From Helicoverpa zea (lineage: Eukaryota; Arthropoda; Insecta; Lepidoptera; Noctuidae), in contig NC_061473.1 in the NCBI RefSeq assembly GCF_022581195.2, positions 10,726,001 through 10,790,000 on the forward strand: 64,000 bases of DNA, given 5' to 3'. Shown piece by piece: positions 61,401 to 64,000 of this stretch. How positions within the stretch are numbered: the stretch's first letter is position 1; each line of letters starts with the position of its first letter. Under the pieces are notes generated by a model. It saw only the letters and a list, made by a program, of their open reading frames with translations. It had not been told where the DNA came from and made no database searches. Both the position numbers and the translations under genes were made by a program.

Positions 61401-63306
61401 GGGCGCGCGCCACAGCTCGGCGCCGCGCGGCTCCAGCCAGTACAGCTCCTGCGCGCCGGGCGCCGCCGCCAGCGCCGCCGCCGCGCCCGCGTGCAGCAGT
61501 GCGCGCGCCGAGCCGTCGGGCCGCGCGCGCTGCACGCCGCCCGCGCCGCCCAGGAACAGCCAGCCCGCGCGCGGGTCCAGCGCCAGCGCGGTGACGGCCA
61601 GCGGCTCGGTGTCCAGCAGCACGTAGCGGTGCGCGCCGTCGTAGCGCGCCACCAGCAGCAGGCGGCGCCGCGGGTCCGACCAGTACAGGTTGCGCGCGCG
61701 CCAGTCGGCCGCCAGCGCCGCCGGCCAGTCGGCCGCGTCGCCCGCGCCGCCCGCCGCCAGCCGCGCGCGCGCCGAGCCGTCGCGCCGCACGCGCCACACC
61801 GCGCCCGCCTCCGAGTCCACCCAGAACAGCCACTCGCCCGCTGCAGCACACACGCCGGCTGTAGTAGCGCCGGGCCGTAGCGCGGCTGGCGGCAGCCGTA
61901 CTCACCCGCGTCGTAGTCGATGGCGGAGGCCACGGACAGCTGCGGCACGGGCGGCAGCAGCGCGCGCGGCTCCGGCTCCGGCTCCTGCAGCGCCGCGCCG
62001 CGCAGCTCCCAGCTCAGCGAGTACACCAGCACCTCGTCCACGGCTGCGACACACGCACGATTTATTATTTATTTTTTATTCTTAGGGAAGCTTACAGACT
62101 AATGTACATTTTAATAACTTACTATATTTCTAACTTGCTAACAACAAGTTTCCGCCATATAACTATCGTACACATAACAACAATTTTGAAAAAGAGTAAA
62201 CATTAACTATTTAGTGATGAGTGAAAGTCTATTACTATAATAGATACTATATTAACATAGTCACTTATTTATTTCTAAATTAAAGAATATATAAATTTAG
62301 GCAACGCATTATGGATATAAATATCGACATTTATAGACAGGAGTCAATCTATAAAAAAATATTTGCTAATAAACTTTTTACTACGATAACTTTTGTGCAA
62401 AAGAGATCTACATACAGCCAAGTCTTCTGGCATATTATTGAATCAATCAAATCAAATCAAATCAGTAGAAACAGAAGCAATCTGCATAAGTGGCCTACGC
62501 CTGAGCCCTAGAAGGTTAGTACGCAAGTGAAATAGTTCAGGACAATACTTCACTCCTTTAATGTATAACGTTACATTATTTTTATGTGTTCTTTCTCCAA
62601 GTCTTTTCCCAAACTATGTTGGGGTCGGCTTCCAGTCTAACCGGATGTAGCTGAGTATCAGTGCTTTACAACCCAATACTTTTTTTATGTACATACTCCT
62701 TTAATATAACAATATGCACCGTGCTTCTAGTCCAATCAAATGTTGCAATATATAGCATAAACTCGGTATACAGCTTCAGATGCGTTAAATCTGGATGGAT
62801 TGTTCATGTCTTCTCATAGATATAGAATAGAAGATGAAAGATTGGCCTTCATGTGATACGATTAAAGCAGAAACTGATGTCAGTATCAGCGACATGTACA
62901 TTTGTTGTGAAGGGATGAAGTAAGACGGTGTATATTAGAGAGCGGTCACCGATGCAGGCCGTGTCGCGCGCGTCGTAGCCGGCGGCGCAGCGGCACTCGC
63001 TGGCGAGCTCGCCGACGGGCAGGCACAGGTGCGCGCAGGGCCGGGCCCGGCGCGCGCAGGCCCCGGGCGCGCCGCGCTGCAGCGCCGCGTCGTACACGCG
63101 CAGCGCCACCACGCCCTCCGTGTTGCTGCGCAGCACGCGCGCGGACGCGGCGGCACACGCGCGCTTGTCGCACGCGCGCAGCGCCGCGTCCGCCGCGTCG
63201 GCCCACAGCAGCGTCGCGCCGTACACCTCCAGCGCCGTGGGCCGCGCGCCGCGCCCCAGCTCCAGCTGCCGGCACATGTCGTCGTGCTCACTACTACTCG
63301 CATGCT
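15740..63306 (-). CDS. LRP1: LDL receptor-related protein 1, C-terminal ~2,780 residues (5' end outside window)
   Basis: Giant endocytic and signalling receptor of the plasma membrane. Exons in transcript order: 63306-62950, 62043-61906, 61840-61303, 61166-61067, 60999-60858, 60792-60690, 60617-60487, 56364-55780, 55712-55455, 55392-55129, 55063-54512, 51080-50928, 48440-48189, 47649-47029, 46956-46717, 46162-45630, 45559-44656, 44584-44456, 38264-37966, 37895-37454, 37050-36722, 36464-36204, 36113-35892, 35813-35636, 17590-17405, 17337-17130, 17015-16916, 16827-16759 (or to 16708), 15790-15740. Phase is kept throughout. Domains: propeller end and EGF, two propellers, 8 LDL-A repeats, EGF pair, propeller, about 11 LDL-A repeats, propeller, EGF string, membrane helix, tail with NPMY and NPVY. 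The tail pattern (NVEI-NP-Y, then NPVY) and the EGF string before the membrane fit LRP1 rather than LRP2. Coding exons are extremely GC-rich. The start of the first exon is the least certain border. Confidence 0.9.
16587..16592 (-). terminator. Poly(A) signal for the read-through LRP1 end
   Basis: AATAAA on the minus strand lies about 116 bases past the TAG at 16708. It would serve a transcript that reads through the internal donor of exon 28. Confidence 0.45.
16708..17590 (-). other. LRP1 block: last EGF, transmembrane helix and NPxY tail (exons 25-28)
   Basis: Exon 17405-17590 ends the EGF string. Exon 17130-17337 holds a short alanine/proline stalk, a helix of about 24 hydrophobic residues and a basic stop-transfer (H-R-R-R-R). 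Exon 16916-17015 carries NPMY. Exon 16827 onward carries NPVY, the main clathrin-uptake signal of the family. If exon 28 is read through, it ends at TAG 16708-16710. If it is spliced at the GAG/GTACAG donor after 16759, it joins in phase to 15790. Confidence 0.85.
16879..16910 (-). repeat. (GGGGC)n pentanucleotide repeat in a tiny LRP1 intron
   Basis: About six GGGGC units on the transcribed strand begin a few bases after the donor of the 88-bp intron 16828-16915. They could form a G-quadruplex next to the splice site. Confidence 0.85.
17760..18612 (+). mobile_element. Half-LINE: ORF1-type gene with LINE tail, no ORF2
   Basis: A 128-codon ORF is followed directly by a 3' UTR with AATAAA and a gatttgatttgattt tail (about 18595-18609). 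This is the tail style of moth CR1/L2-like LINEs. No reverse transcriptase is present, so it could only move using another LINE's enzyme. The 5' border is uncertain. Confidence 0.55.
18077..18463 (+). CDS. LINE ORF1-like protein (128 codons)
   Basis: The C-terminal half (N-F-W-P-x-G-V-V-F-R-R-F-R-G) resembles the end of ORF1/gag proteins from insect CR1/L2-like LINEs. A basic segment (R-R-K-R-R-Q-R) near residue 23 may bind RNA. The cysteine knuckles usual in such proteins are not seen. It has an ATG and a stop, but is probably a fragment of a longer ORF1. Confidence 0.5.
   Translation: MKPVPVKGPDRADDGFVMVQRRKRRQRTNKNRCGTAPIEPNIKIHLPPMYISRLHYTTKAEDIVEYVRQKLKYAPRVQLLESRHNANFKAFVVRVPTCFLHLVLDENFWPQGVVFRRFRGQVPQNRTE
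19939..20611 (+). repeat. Left 673-bp terminal inverted repeat of Transib
   Basis: Pairs base for base with 23162-23834 (coordinate sums constant at 43773, so no net indel). It contains a 67-codon frame that is identical in the other arm. Confidence 0.9.
20958..23111 (-). CDS. Transib transposase (RAG1-core relative), 717 aa
   Basis: A single open frame that cuts and pastes the element. By family knowledge it is a DDE enzyme related to the RAG1 core. Likely catalytic residues are D310 (W-G-F-D-G-A-S), D411 (T-M-I-D-G-K) and a glutamate at 617-621 (S-E-E-A-S-E-A-R-N-K). A C-D-L-C pair follows D411, as in the zinc-binding insert of RAG1. The phrase G-S-G-T-T-N-N-G-N-S-A-R-R-F-F is the Transib hallmark. 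The C-terminus is acidic. The ATG (23109-23111) lies 51 bp inside the right inverted repeat boundary. No stop or frameshift was seen, so it could be active. Confidence 0.88.
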   Translation of the reverse strand: MSFHGFGTYLDLYISLREGGDIRDYNQLFTSLKTNSDFQLRDAVEKELKEWCRRFCYRIYAKWMKSSRNQEAFMRKYSSWLQADIKWPENWKENVIIPEEEIDEASEEPTATTSDSFTNVVMNPECRVSDASTSTSIESRKPFEELSNKQKRRRTESSCSSYSTEEIVFSAQTSLKSSGKKDVAEILQYLLENPEQVSKVKQFIQFGEMKEISSQKALALYVTLRLSKFRYITLRDFSEKEGICKYPSYYKLQEEKKKCYPDNSAVTITETSVKIKLQALLDLTVNRLIQCLDISLDKDELLLISKWGFDGASNQSVHQQKSDCSNQELQSVFMASLVPLKLTTQDGCIIWQNQRPSSTSFCRPIMWKFMKETEFNVKNEMTNIETEIESLNPTKCENATIKHKLLLTMIDGKVASYISGTSTAVCDLCKARPKEMNNIELVQKKPVDEDMYKYGLSSLHAWIRAMECLLHIAYRLDIKSWQSRGDDAKKSVDERKKNIQDRFRKETGLLLDVVKQGSGTTNNGNSARRFFQDPAKTADITGLDVALVQRLGVILQCISSGEKIIVNKFNEFCIDTAKMFTNLYPWYYMPVSIHKLLIHGAHIIEHLSIVPIGFLSEEASEARNKDFRKFRESHSRKSSSINCNEDVLHNLLLTSDPFLTTIRPKLDRNVKRNMFKEVYEMIVTEENQVEFCDVMNLISDSDSEESEIESDDDIFCD
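23162..23834 (-). repeat. Right 673-bp terminal inverted repeat of Transib
   Basis: Reverse complement of 19939-20611 with few mismatches (for example opposite 20607). Confidence 0.9.
23840..25250. other. Unexplained GC-rich patch inside the large LRP1 intron
   Basis: GC-rich stretches with CpG and repeated cactcg units (about 24206-24232 and 25033-25045), and a donor-like AAAA/GTAAGT near 24807. No protein of known family seen. It could be an alternative promoter with a leader exon, or the body of an old element split by the Transib insertion. Confidence 0.3.
25368..25402. repeat. (TTTA)n microsatellite / LINE tail
   Basis: About eight TTTA units. On the LINE's own strand this is a TAAA-type 3' tail. 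Confidence 0.85.
25729..28542 (-). CDS. LINE ORF2: endonuclease and reverse transcriptase
   Basis: The N-terminal part is an apurinic-type endonuclease (L-T-E-T-W-L-N near residue 13, G-D-F-N later). A reverse transcriptase follows (N-Y-R-P-I-S, F-S-K-A-F-D, G-V-P-Q-G-S, and Y661-A-D-D664). A CR1/jockey-type C-terminal domain ends the protein. The listed ATG is inside the endonuclease. The frame stays open upstream to about 28612 without an ATG and encodes Y-Y-Q-N-S-R-S-I-R-G-K, the usual start of this domain. Translation may therefore start by re-initiation after ORF1. The product would cut the target and copy the LINE RNA. Confidence 0.85.
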   Translation of the reverse strand: MNVLTMNVHIIVLTETWLNESVLDSEILDNRYQIFRRDRQSGTFSGGREGGGVLIAVIKSINAYRNKSFESCCEDLWVTLDLPTNSTLKTSKRIHLCATYLAPPVNINLITYFTNKVSSAINDDSVIIIGDFNLGNIKWTKSSAHQHAEPNVDTNNIGKVFLEFLSSNDLYQYNAIENKQNRILDLVISNLIYPIKVTRSCDVISKVDDFHPPLQIAIHLNLPKPLTNKKTMIYKFKNADYHKIRKRLEEINWNIVLKSDTIDTAVDNFYLVLREIIAESVPRRSAIKNLYPIWYNSNLIKMLKEKEKCRQRMKKYKNKRDEYEYLLLKDRSSRKIKELYQKYLQNVQNNIIKNPKYFWSYIKNKRDAKSIIPRHMRLNNSTATDGLSIADLFAENFASVYSPISNIVPNPTYIHNTCNSNNLHHVTLSKTSIQRKLKNLDIAKGSGSDGIPPLFIRECAELLSEPLCMIFNRSLSEGIFPRIWKEAIVIPILKSGDKTDICNYRPISILPTLAKVFESLLCPILNWHIKSSITEHQHGFFRNRSTATNLVTFVERTLAYMSNGKEVDAVYSDFSKAFDKVDHGVLLQKLETTFGVHGPLLKWFESYLVGRTARVVVNGHSSRSFAPTSGVPQGSHLGPVLFNMFIDDIKHSIRNSHFEMYADDLKLYRVVMTKHDESLLQEDIDRLCVWCEKNSMMMNVAKCYHVKFSRKKHKFDSSYKMNNQVLSKVSEVKDLGITIDSEMKFNTHTDLTINKSNRMLAFLNRSTKQFRNLAALKTLFFALVRSHIEYCSIVWYPVHKIHIERIERIQIKFIKRLSYIAGIKKAIKDYEDRLKHFKMNSLHWRRKFAGLMFLFKILNQRVDCPTLLASININIPRTSARLHNYKPFAPSGRKTKYGSNAPLTYILRHCNEIFHDCNFDIFSNSLNSFKKSVRTHM
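28666..29610 (-). CDS. LINE ORF1 protein (coiled coil plus FP25K-like C-terminus)
   Basis: 314 codons from ATG to TAG. The middle has a long coiled coil (about residues 75-155). The C-terminal third (N-I-E-I-H-C-L-P … R-A-V-I-C-K-L-P-S … V-Y-V-S-E-H-L-T) resembles the domain shared by insect LINE ORF1 proteins and the baculovirus FP25K family. It probably binds the element's RNA. The N-terminal zinc finger of longer relatives is absent. It ends 55 bp before the open part of ORF2. Confidence 0.75.
   Translation of the reverse strand: MPLKRTPPTSPAVSESTNKHSNQTQPCLSFSSKSNDSTMANVNTHKRKKGNDGEIEFEERHPVHHLLQRSEIIEIIRTEISSAIKNALSNEFAFMKEEILSFEQSIKFMNAEFEDMTAKFKECNEEVKSLRSENSCLLKRITDMEARIGQLEQDARQNNIEIHCLPEHKRENLVNTVMQLSNVVSYPLTENEILSCSRVQKLNASTSQPRAVICKLPSKIKRDNLLGAISLYNRSNPNNKLNTKLLGYGDKLSPVYVSEHLTKANKSLHAATRIAAKEKKYKFVWVRNGRVFVRKEEGSTVRTITSLECLKKLD
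29755..29850 (-). repeat. tRNA-like SINE head
   Basis: On the minus strand, A box TGGCGCAGTGG (29831-29821) and a near-perfect B box GTTCAATTCC (29788-29779) sit at tRNA spacing. The body continues into AT-rich sequence. Confidence 0.6.
31118..31441 (+). pseudogene. LINE reverse transcriptase C-terminal fragment
   Basis: Codes for the region after the RT fingers of CR1/L2-like LINEs (F-W-G-N, K-C-Q-K-K-C-I-R-A). It is cut at both ends and belongs to a dead copy. Confidence 0.6.
31441..31700 (+). repeat. RTE-type LINE end / SINE-like moth repeat
   Basis: Begins cttttgcccgcgacttcg and ends with the aaatcggttcagccgttc…gggttata phrase, known from many lepidopteran dispersed repeats. A related copy lies at 48528-48741. 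Confidence 0.6.
31771..34232. mobile_element. 2.46-kb TIR element with TTAA target duplication
   Basis: 87-bp inverted repeats (31771-31857 and 34146-34232) start gaggacgaattgg. They are flanked on both sides by TTAA (31767-31770 and 34233-34236). TTAA insertion suggests a piggyBac-like mover. It carries no transposase, only nested repeats, so it is non-autonomous. Confidence 0.8.
32335..33560. repeat. Degenerate tandem repeats around gcgagcgaagcgagcg
   Basis: At least seven copies of a GC motif, each followed by a run of A or T, at about 120-135 bp steps at first and more scattered later. A second repeat pair (agggccgtct, inverted at about 32870 and 33775) is nested within. Confidence 0.7.
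34237..35635. other. Repeat-rich part of the LRP1 intron
   Basis: Contains a gggttccgtacc-type dispersed moth repeat from about 35130 and a (GTCT)n run at about 35187-35213. A (TAAA)n run lies near 35450-35470. No coding signal seen. Confidence 0.6.
35636..38264 (-). other. LRP1 block: last propeller and EGF string (exons 19-24)
   Basis: Exons 37966-38264, 37454-37895 and part of 36722-37050 form a propeller (VYWSA, LYWAE, LYFVD). Exon 36722-37050 then has an EGF module. Exons 36204-36464, 35892-36113 and 35636-35813 hold further EGF modules (for example the C-x-C-P-P-x(3)-G-E-R-C pattern seen several times). The membrane-proximal string of EGF modules is typical of LRP1. Confidence 0.83.
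38253..40874 (+). pseudogene. LINE ORF2: endonuclease-reverse transcriptase, interrupted
   Basis: The coding part starts near 38380 with T-Q-N-I-R-S-V (endonuclease) and L-T-E-C-W-L. RT motifs follow: N-Y-R-P-I-S, L-D-L-A-K-A-F-D, G-I-P-Q-G-S and Y697-A-D-D (TAT at 40341), counted from 38253. The frame ends early at TAA after F-R-P. Codons that belong to it resume after the extra stretch and after the MITE. The first 40 or so codons of the open frame are LRP1 and intron sequence, not LINE. Confidence 0.8.
38300..41315 (+). mobile_element. Second LINE (CR1/L2-like), 5'-truncated and broken
   Basis: Antisense to LRP1. ORF2 is open to 40874, then stops at a 14-17 bp extra stretch. It resumes in another frame, is split by a MITE, and continues to 41315, where a repeat unit replaces the usual tail. 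The 5' end lies within about 50 bp of the LRP1 acceptor at 38265. Confidence 0.8.
40934..41160. mobile_element. 227-bp MITE with TA target duplication, inside the LINE
   Basis: 58-bp inverted repeats (40934-40991 and 41103-41160) start tagttcggccattcag. TA is duplicated at 40932-40933 and 41161-41162. Removing one TA plus the element restores the LINE reading frame across the site (…E-V-L then T-V-R-Q-L-F). TA targets point to a Tc1/mariner-type source. Confidence 0.88.
41302..42482 (+). repeat. Tandem duplication, 719-bp period
   Basis: The unit starting taaactattgctaactatgg at 41302 starts again at 42021. The second copy ends about 42482, where poly-(ATT) begins. The first copy has a longer end with a hairpin-like gccccgcggggtcgc stretch. 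No protein seen. It may be the untranslated end of a retrotransposon. Confidence 0.75.
42483..44455. other. LRP1 intron remainder with a CRE-bearing patch
   Basis: No coding exon. A GC-richer patch at about 43005-43210 has TGACGTCA (43055-43062 region) and a CCAAT-like box. A cccactttacatgtggggg hairpin-like phrase at about 42815 recurs at about 49318. About 44165-44340 is a copy of the repeat at 13440-13600. Confidence 0.45.
44456..46162 (-). other. LRP1 block: second LDL-A cluster, about 11 repeats (exons 16-18)
   Basis: Exon 45630-46162 begins with an EGF module, then holds three LDL-A repeats and the start of a fourth. The 904-base exon 44656-45559 carries the rest, for about ten clear repeats and one weaker one. 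Exon 44456-44584 is an EGF module. The number fits the fourth ligand-binding cluster of LRP1, which has 11 repeats in vertebrates. Confidence 0.87.
46163..46716. other. LRP1 intron between exons 15 and 16
   Basis: 554 bp, AT-rich. No repeat or coding signal recognised. Confidence 0.7.
47650..48188. other. LRP1 intron between exons 13 and 14
   Basis: 539 bp, AT-rich. Nothing recognised. Confidence 0.7.
48528..48741 (+). repeat. RTE-type LINE end / SINE-like repeat
   Basis: Begins ctagcagactcggcgaac and ends with gtgcgttctggagttatagc … tatatagtagat. This is a common moth repeat related to the copy at 31441-31700. Confidence 0.6.
49419..50757. mobile_element. Foldback element with arms of about 450 bp
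   Basis: The left arm (about 49419-49881) is the reverse complement of the right arm (about 50323-50757). The loop holds three head-to-tail copies of a 121-bp unit (starting about 50098, 50219 and 50340), the last merging into the right arm. No transposase. Confidence 0.8.
51424..52150. mobile_element. 727-bp MITE with 71-bp inverted repeats and CAG duplication
   Basis: Inverted repeats 51424-51494 and 52080-52150 start agtgcttagtgcgag. CAG is duplicated at 51421-51423 and 52151-52153. A 3-bp duplication would fit PIF/Harbinger or CACTA-type transposases. No ORF of note. Confidence 0.78.
52540..52720. other. Short GC-rich patch of unknown nature in an LRP1 intron
   Basis: GC-rich against an AT-rich background, with a palindromic tacgta core (ttgacgtacgtcag). 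Not recognised. Confidence 0.3.
52925..54203 (+). mobile_element. 5'-truncated CR1/L2-like LINE
   Basis: An open frame from about 52931 to the stop at 53317 encodes the last ~128 residues of an RT protein (R-A-I-Y-K-L-G, then F-I-L-A-N-I-L-Y). A 3' UTR with AATAAA and a tttgatttgatttgattt tail (about 54172-54203) follows. 5' truncation is the normal result of incomplete reverse transcription. Confidence 0.75.
54204..54511. other. LRP1 intron sequence downstream of exon 11 (minus strand)
   Basis: AT-rich; nothing recognised besides the intron's donor next to 54512. Confidence 0.6.
54512..56364 (-). other. LRP1 block: propeller end, EGF and LDL-A cluster (exons 8-11)
   Basis: Exon 55780-56364 holds four YWT/YWA blades. 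Exon 55455-55712 has an EGF module and the first LDL-A repeat. Exon 55129-55392 adds two repeats and 54512-55063 four more. LDL-A repeats show six cysteines and the calcium-binding CDG..DC.D.SDE core. They are the ligand-binding modules of the receptor. With exon 12 the cluster has eight repeats. Confidence 0.88.
56418..58516. mobile_element. TIR-bounded remnant with a THAP-like start codon region
   Basis: The ends cccccagtacac…ttggcc (left) and their reverse complement (right, ending gtgtactggggg) are inverted repeats of roughly 40 bp with mismatches. Inside, ATG at 56696 starts M-K-C-A-I-I-N-C-R-N-C, like the first zinc ligands of a THAP finger. After one frameshift, G-I-T-F-H follows. THAP domains occur in P-type transposases. 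No target duplication was identified. Confidence 0.45.
58517..60486. other. LRP1 intron between exons 7 and 8, remainder
   Basis: AT-rich. About 59440-59600 resembles the repeat near 49190-49330. 60020-60190 holds many short gtttctgaaac/tttcagaaac inverted phrases. (GT)n at about 60463-60480. No coding signal. Confidence 0.55.
60463..60480. repeat. (GT)n microsatellite
   Basis: About nine GT units just after the donor of LRP1 exon 7, on the plus strand. Confidence 0.85.
60487..63306 (-). other. LRP1 block: YWTD propeller(s) and EGF modules (exons 1-7)
   Basis: Exon 62950-63306 ends one propeller and carries an EGF module (C-x-H-L-C type). Exons 61906-62043 and 61303-61840 form a propeller with the blades FWVD, LYWSD, LYWLE and LYWLD. 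Exon 61067-61166 closes it, and 60858-60999 is a six-cysteine EGF module. Exons 60690-60792 and 60487-60617 open the next propeller (YWYAES, FYSD). In this receptor family propellers and EGF modules drive ligand release in the endosome. Confidence 0.85.
62051..62949. other. LRP1 intron between exons 1 and 2 of this window
   Basis: Contains an atcaaatcaaatc LINE-tail phrase on the minus strand (about 62445-62463). An RTE-like fragment lies at about 62600-62660. The rest is unmarked AT-rich sequence. Confidence 0.55.
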
Positions 63307-64000
63307 CTGCTTGTTGCTATATTCTCATTACCATCATATATTTTACTTATTTGACTACATGACAATGGGAACATTTAGAAAGTAGTGTTGGACTCGACAC
63401 AAAACTACTACAAACGACTTTCATCTCAATGTACAACGACATCTCTCGAGTAGTAAACTAGGAAGCTTTGATTATATATACAAGCTGTTGATTTGCATCC
63501 GTGCCATATTCAAGGAGGTAATTATGCTAATGATTCTCGACCCAAATCAATAAAAGAATTGGTACGTATTTTTTTTTCTTTAATTTTTTTTCGGAATTCC
63601 GTAAATGTCATCTAGCCTTATTTAAACTTGTCGCGTATGTTACTGGCGTTAAAACCGTGCTGCACCCTCACACAAACGCAAACACAAAGCATACGCAACG
63701 ATCACTCATAAATTTCATTCATAAAATTGGATTACATCGAAAATACCACGACATTACAATGACAAAAAAAGCAGTGCATATTAGTTATTTCCCATCTACT
63801 GTAATTCCAATCGATTATATACGTATTGTATGTCCTCCTCCTGAACTATGGCACAAATGCAAATCAACACCTTGTATGTCTAGATGTAGCGTCGAGTGCG
63901 CGCAAGCGTGGAAAAAATGTCGATGTACTGTTCATCGACAGGAGCTTTCCCGTCAATCAGAACAGATCGTGCCACTTAACTGTTAAAACGTATTACGCGC
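63307..64000. other. LRP1 intron running off the window
   Basis: AT-rich. It holds a 109-codon plus-strand frame (63657-63986) that matches nothing I know and lacks the GC bias of host exons. Nothing else seen. Confidence 0.5.

Noticed and set aside
63657..63986. 109-codon frame with several cysteines
   Set aside because: AT-rich, no known family, no GC bias of host exons, and it lies antisense in an LRP1 intron.

Overview
This window is nuclear DNA from an insect, most likely a moth. The evidence is GT-AG introns, AT-rich introns packed with lepidopteran-type repeats, tRNA-derived SINEs and several non-LTR retrotransposons. Calling it noctuid would be a guess. Two host genes are present and converge tail to tail. 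DNA ligase 1 (LIG1) is complete on the plus strand at 1469-12766, with 15 exons and 898 codons. The 3' two thirds or so of an LDL-receptor-related protein 1 gene (LRP1) lies on the minus strand, from 63306 down to 15740, in about 29 exons; its 5' end is outside the window. I placed the exon borders by hand from GT/AG signals. Reading phase is consistent through every join in both genes.

Layout. 1-870: a 535-bp-period direct repeat around a 96-nt hairpin. 871-1468: LTR-like promoter sequence and the ligase upstream region. 1469-12766: LIG1, whose intron 8 carries a decayed DIRS-type retrotransposon of 5.3 kb. 12799-15739: intergenic. 15740-63306: LRP1. Its largest intron (17591-35635) holds a half-LINE, an almost pristine Transib (RAG1-like) DNA transposon, a LINE with both ORFs open, a SINE and a 2.46-kb element flanked by TTAA. 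The 38265-44455 intron holds a second LINE, itself split by a MITE, and a 719-bp tandem duplication. The introns at 48441-54511 and 56365-60486 hold foldback, MITE, LINE-tail and possible THAP-transposon remnants.

The two genes are not functionally linked as far as I can see. LIG1 joins Okazaki fragments and repair nicks. Its first exon appears to encode a mitochondrial leader ahead of the usual PCNA-binding start. LRP1 is an endocytic receptor with LDL-A clusters, YWTD propellers and EGF repeats, a transmembrane helix, and a tail with two NPxY motifs plus, in an alternative or true last exon, a dileucine motif.

The most notable points are the Transib element (673-bp inverted repeats, GGCCG target duplication, open 717-codon transposase), the DIRS element that still shows its inverted terminal repeats and the internal copy of its circle junction, the two-start ligase, and the hidden last exon of LRP1. 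I found no wholly unknown system.
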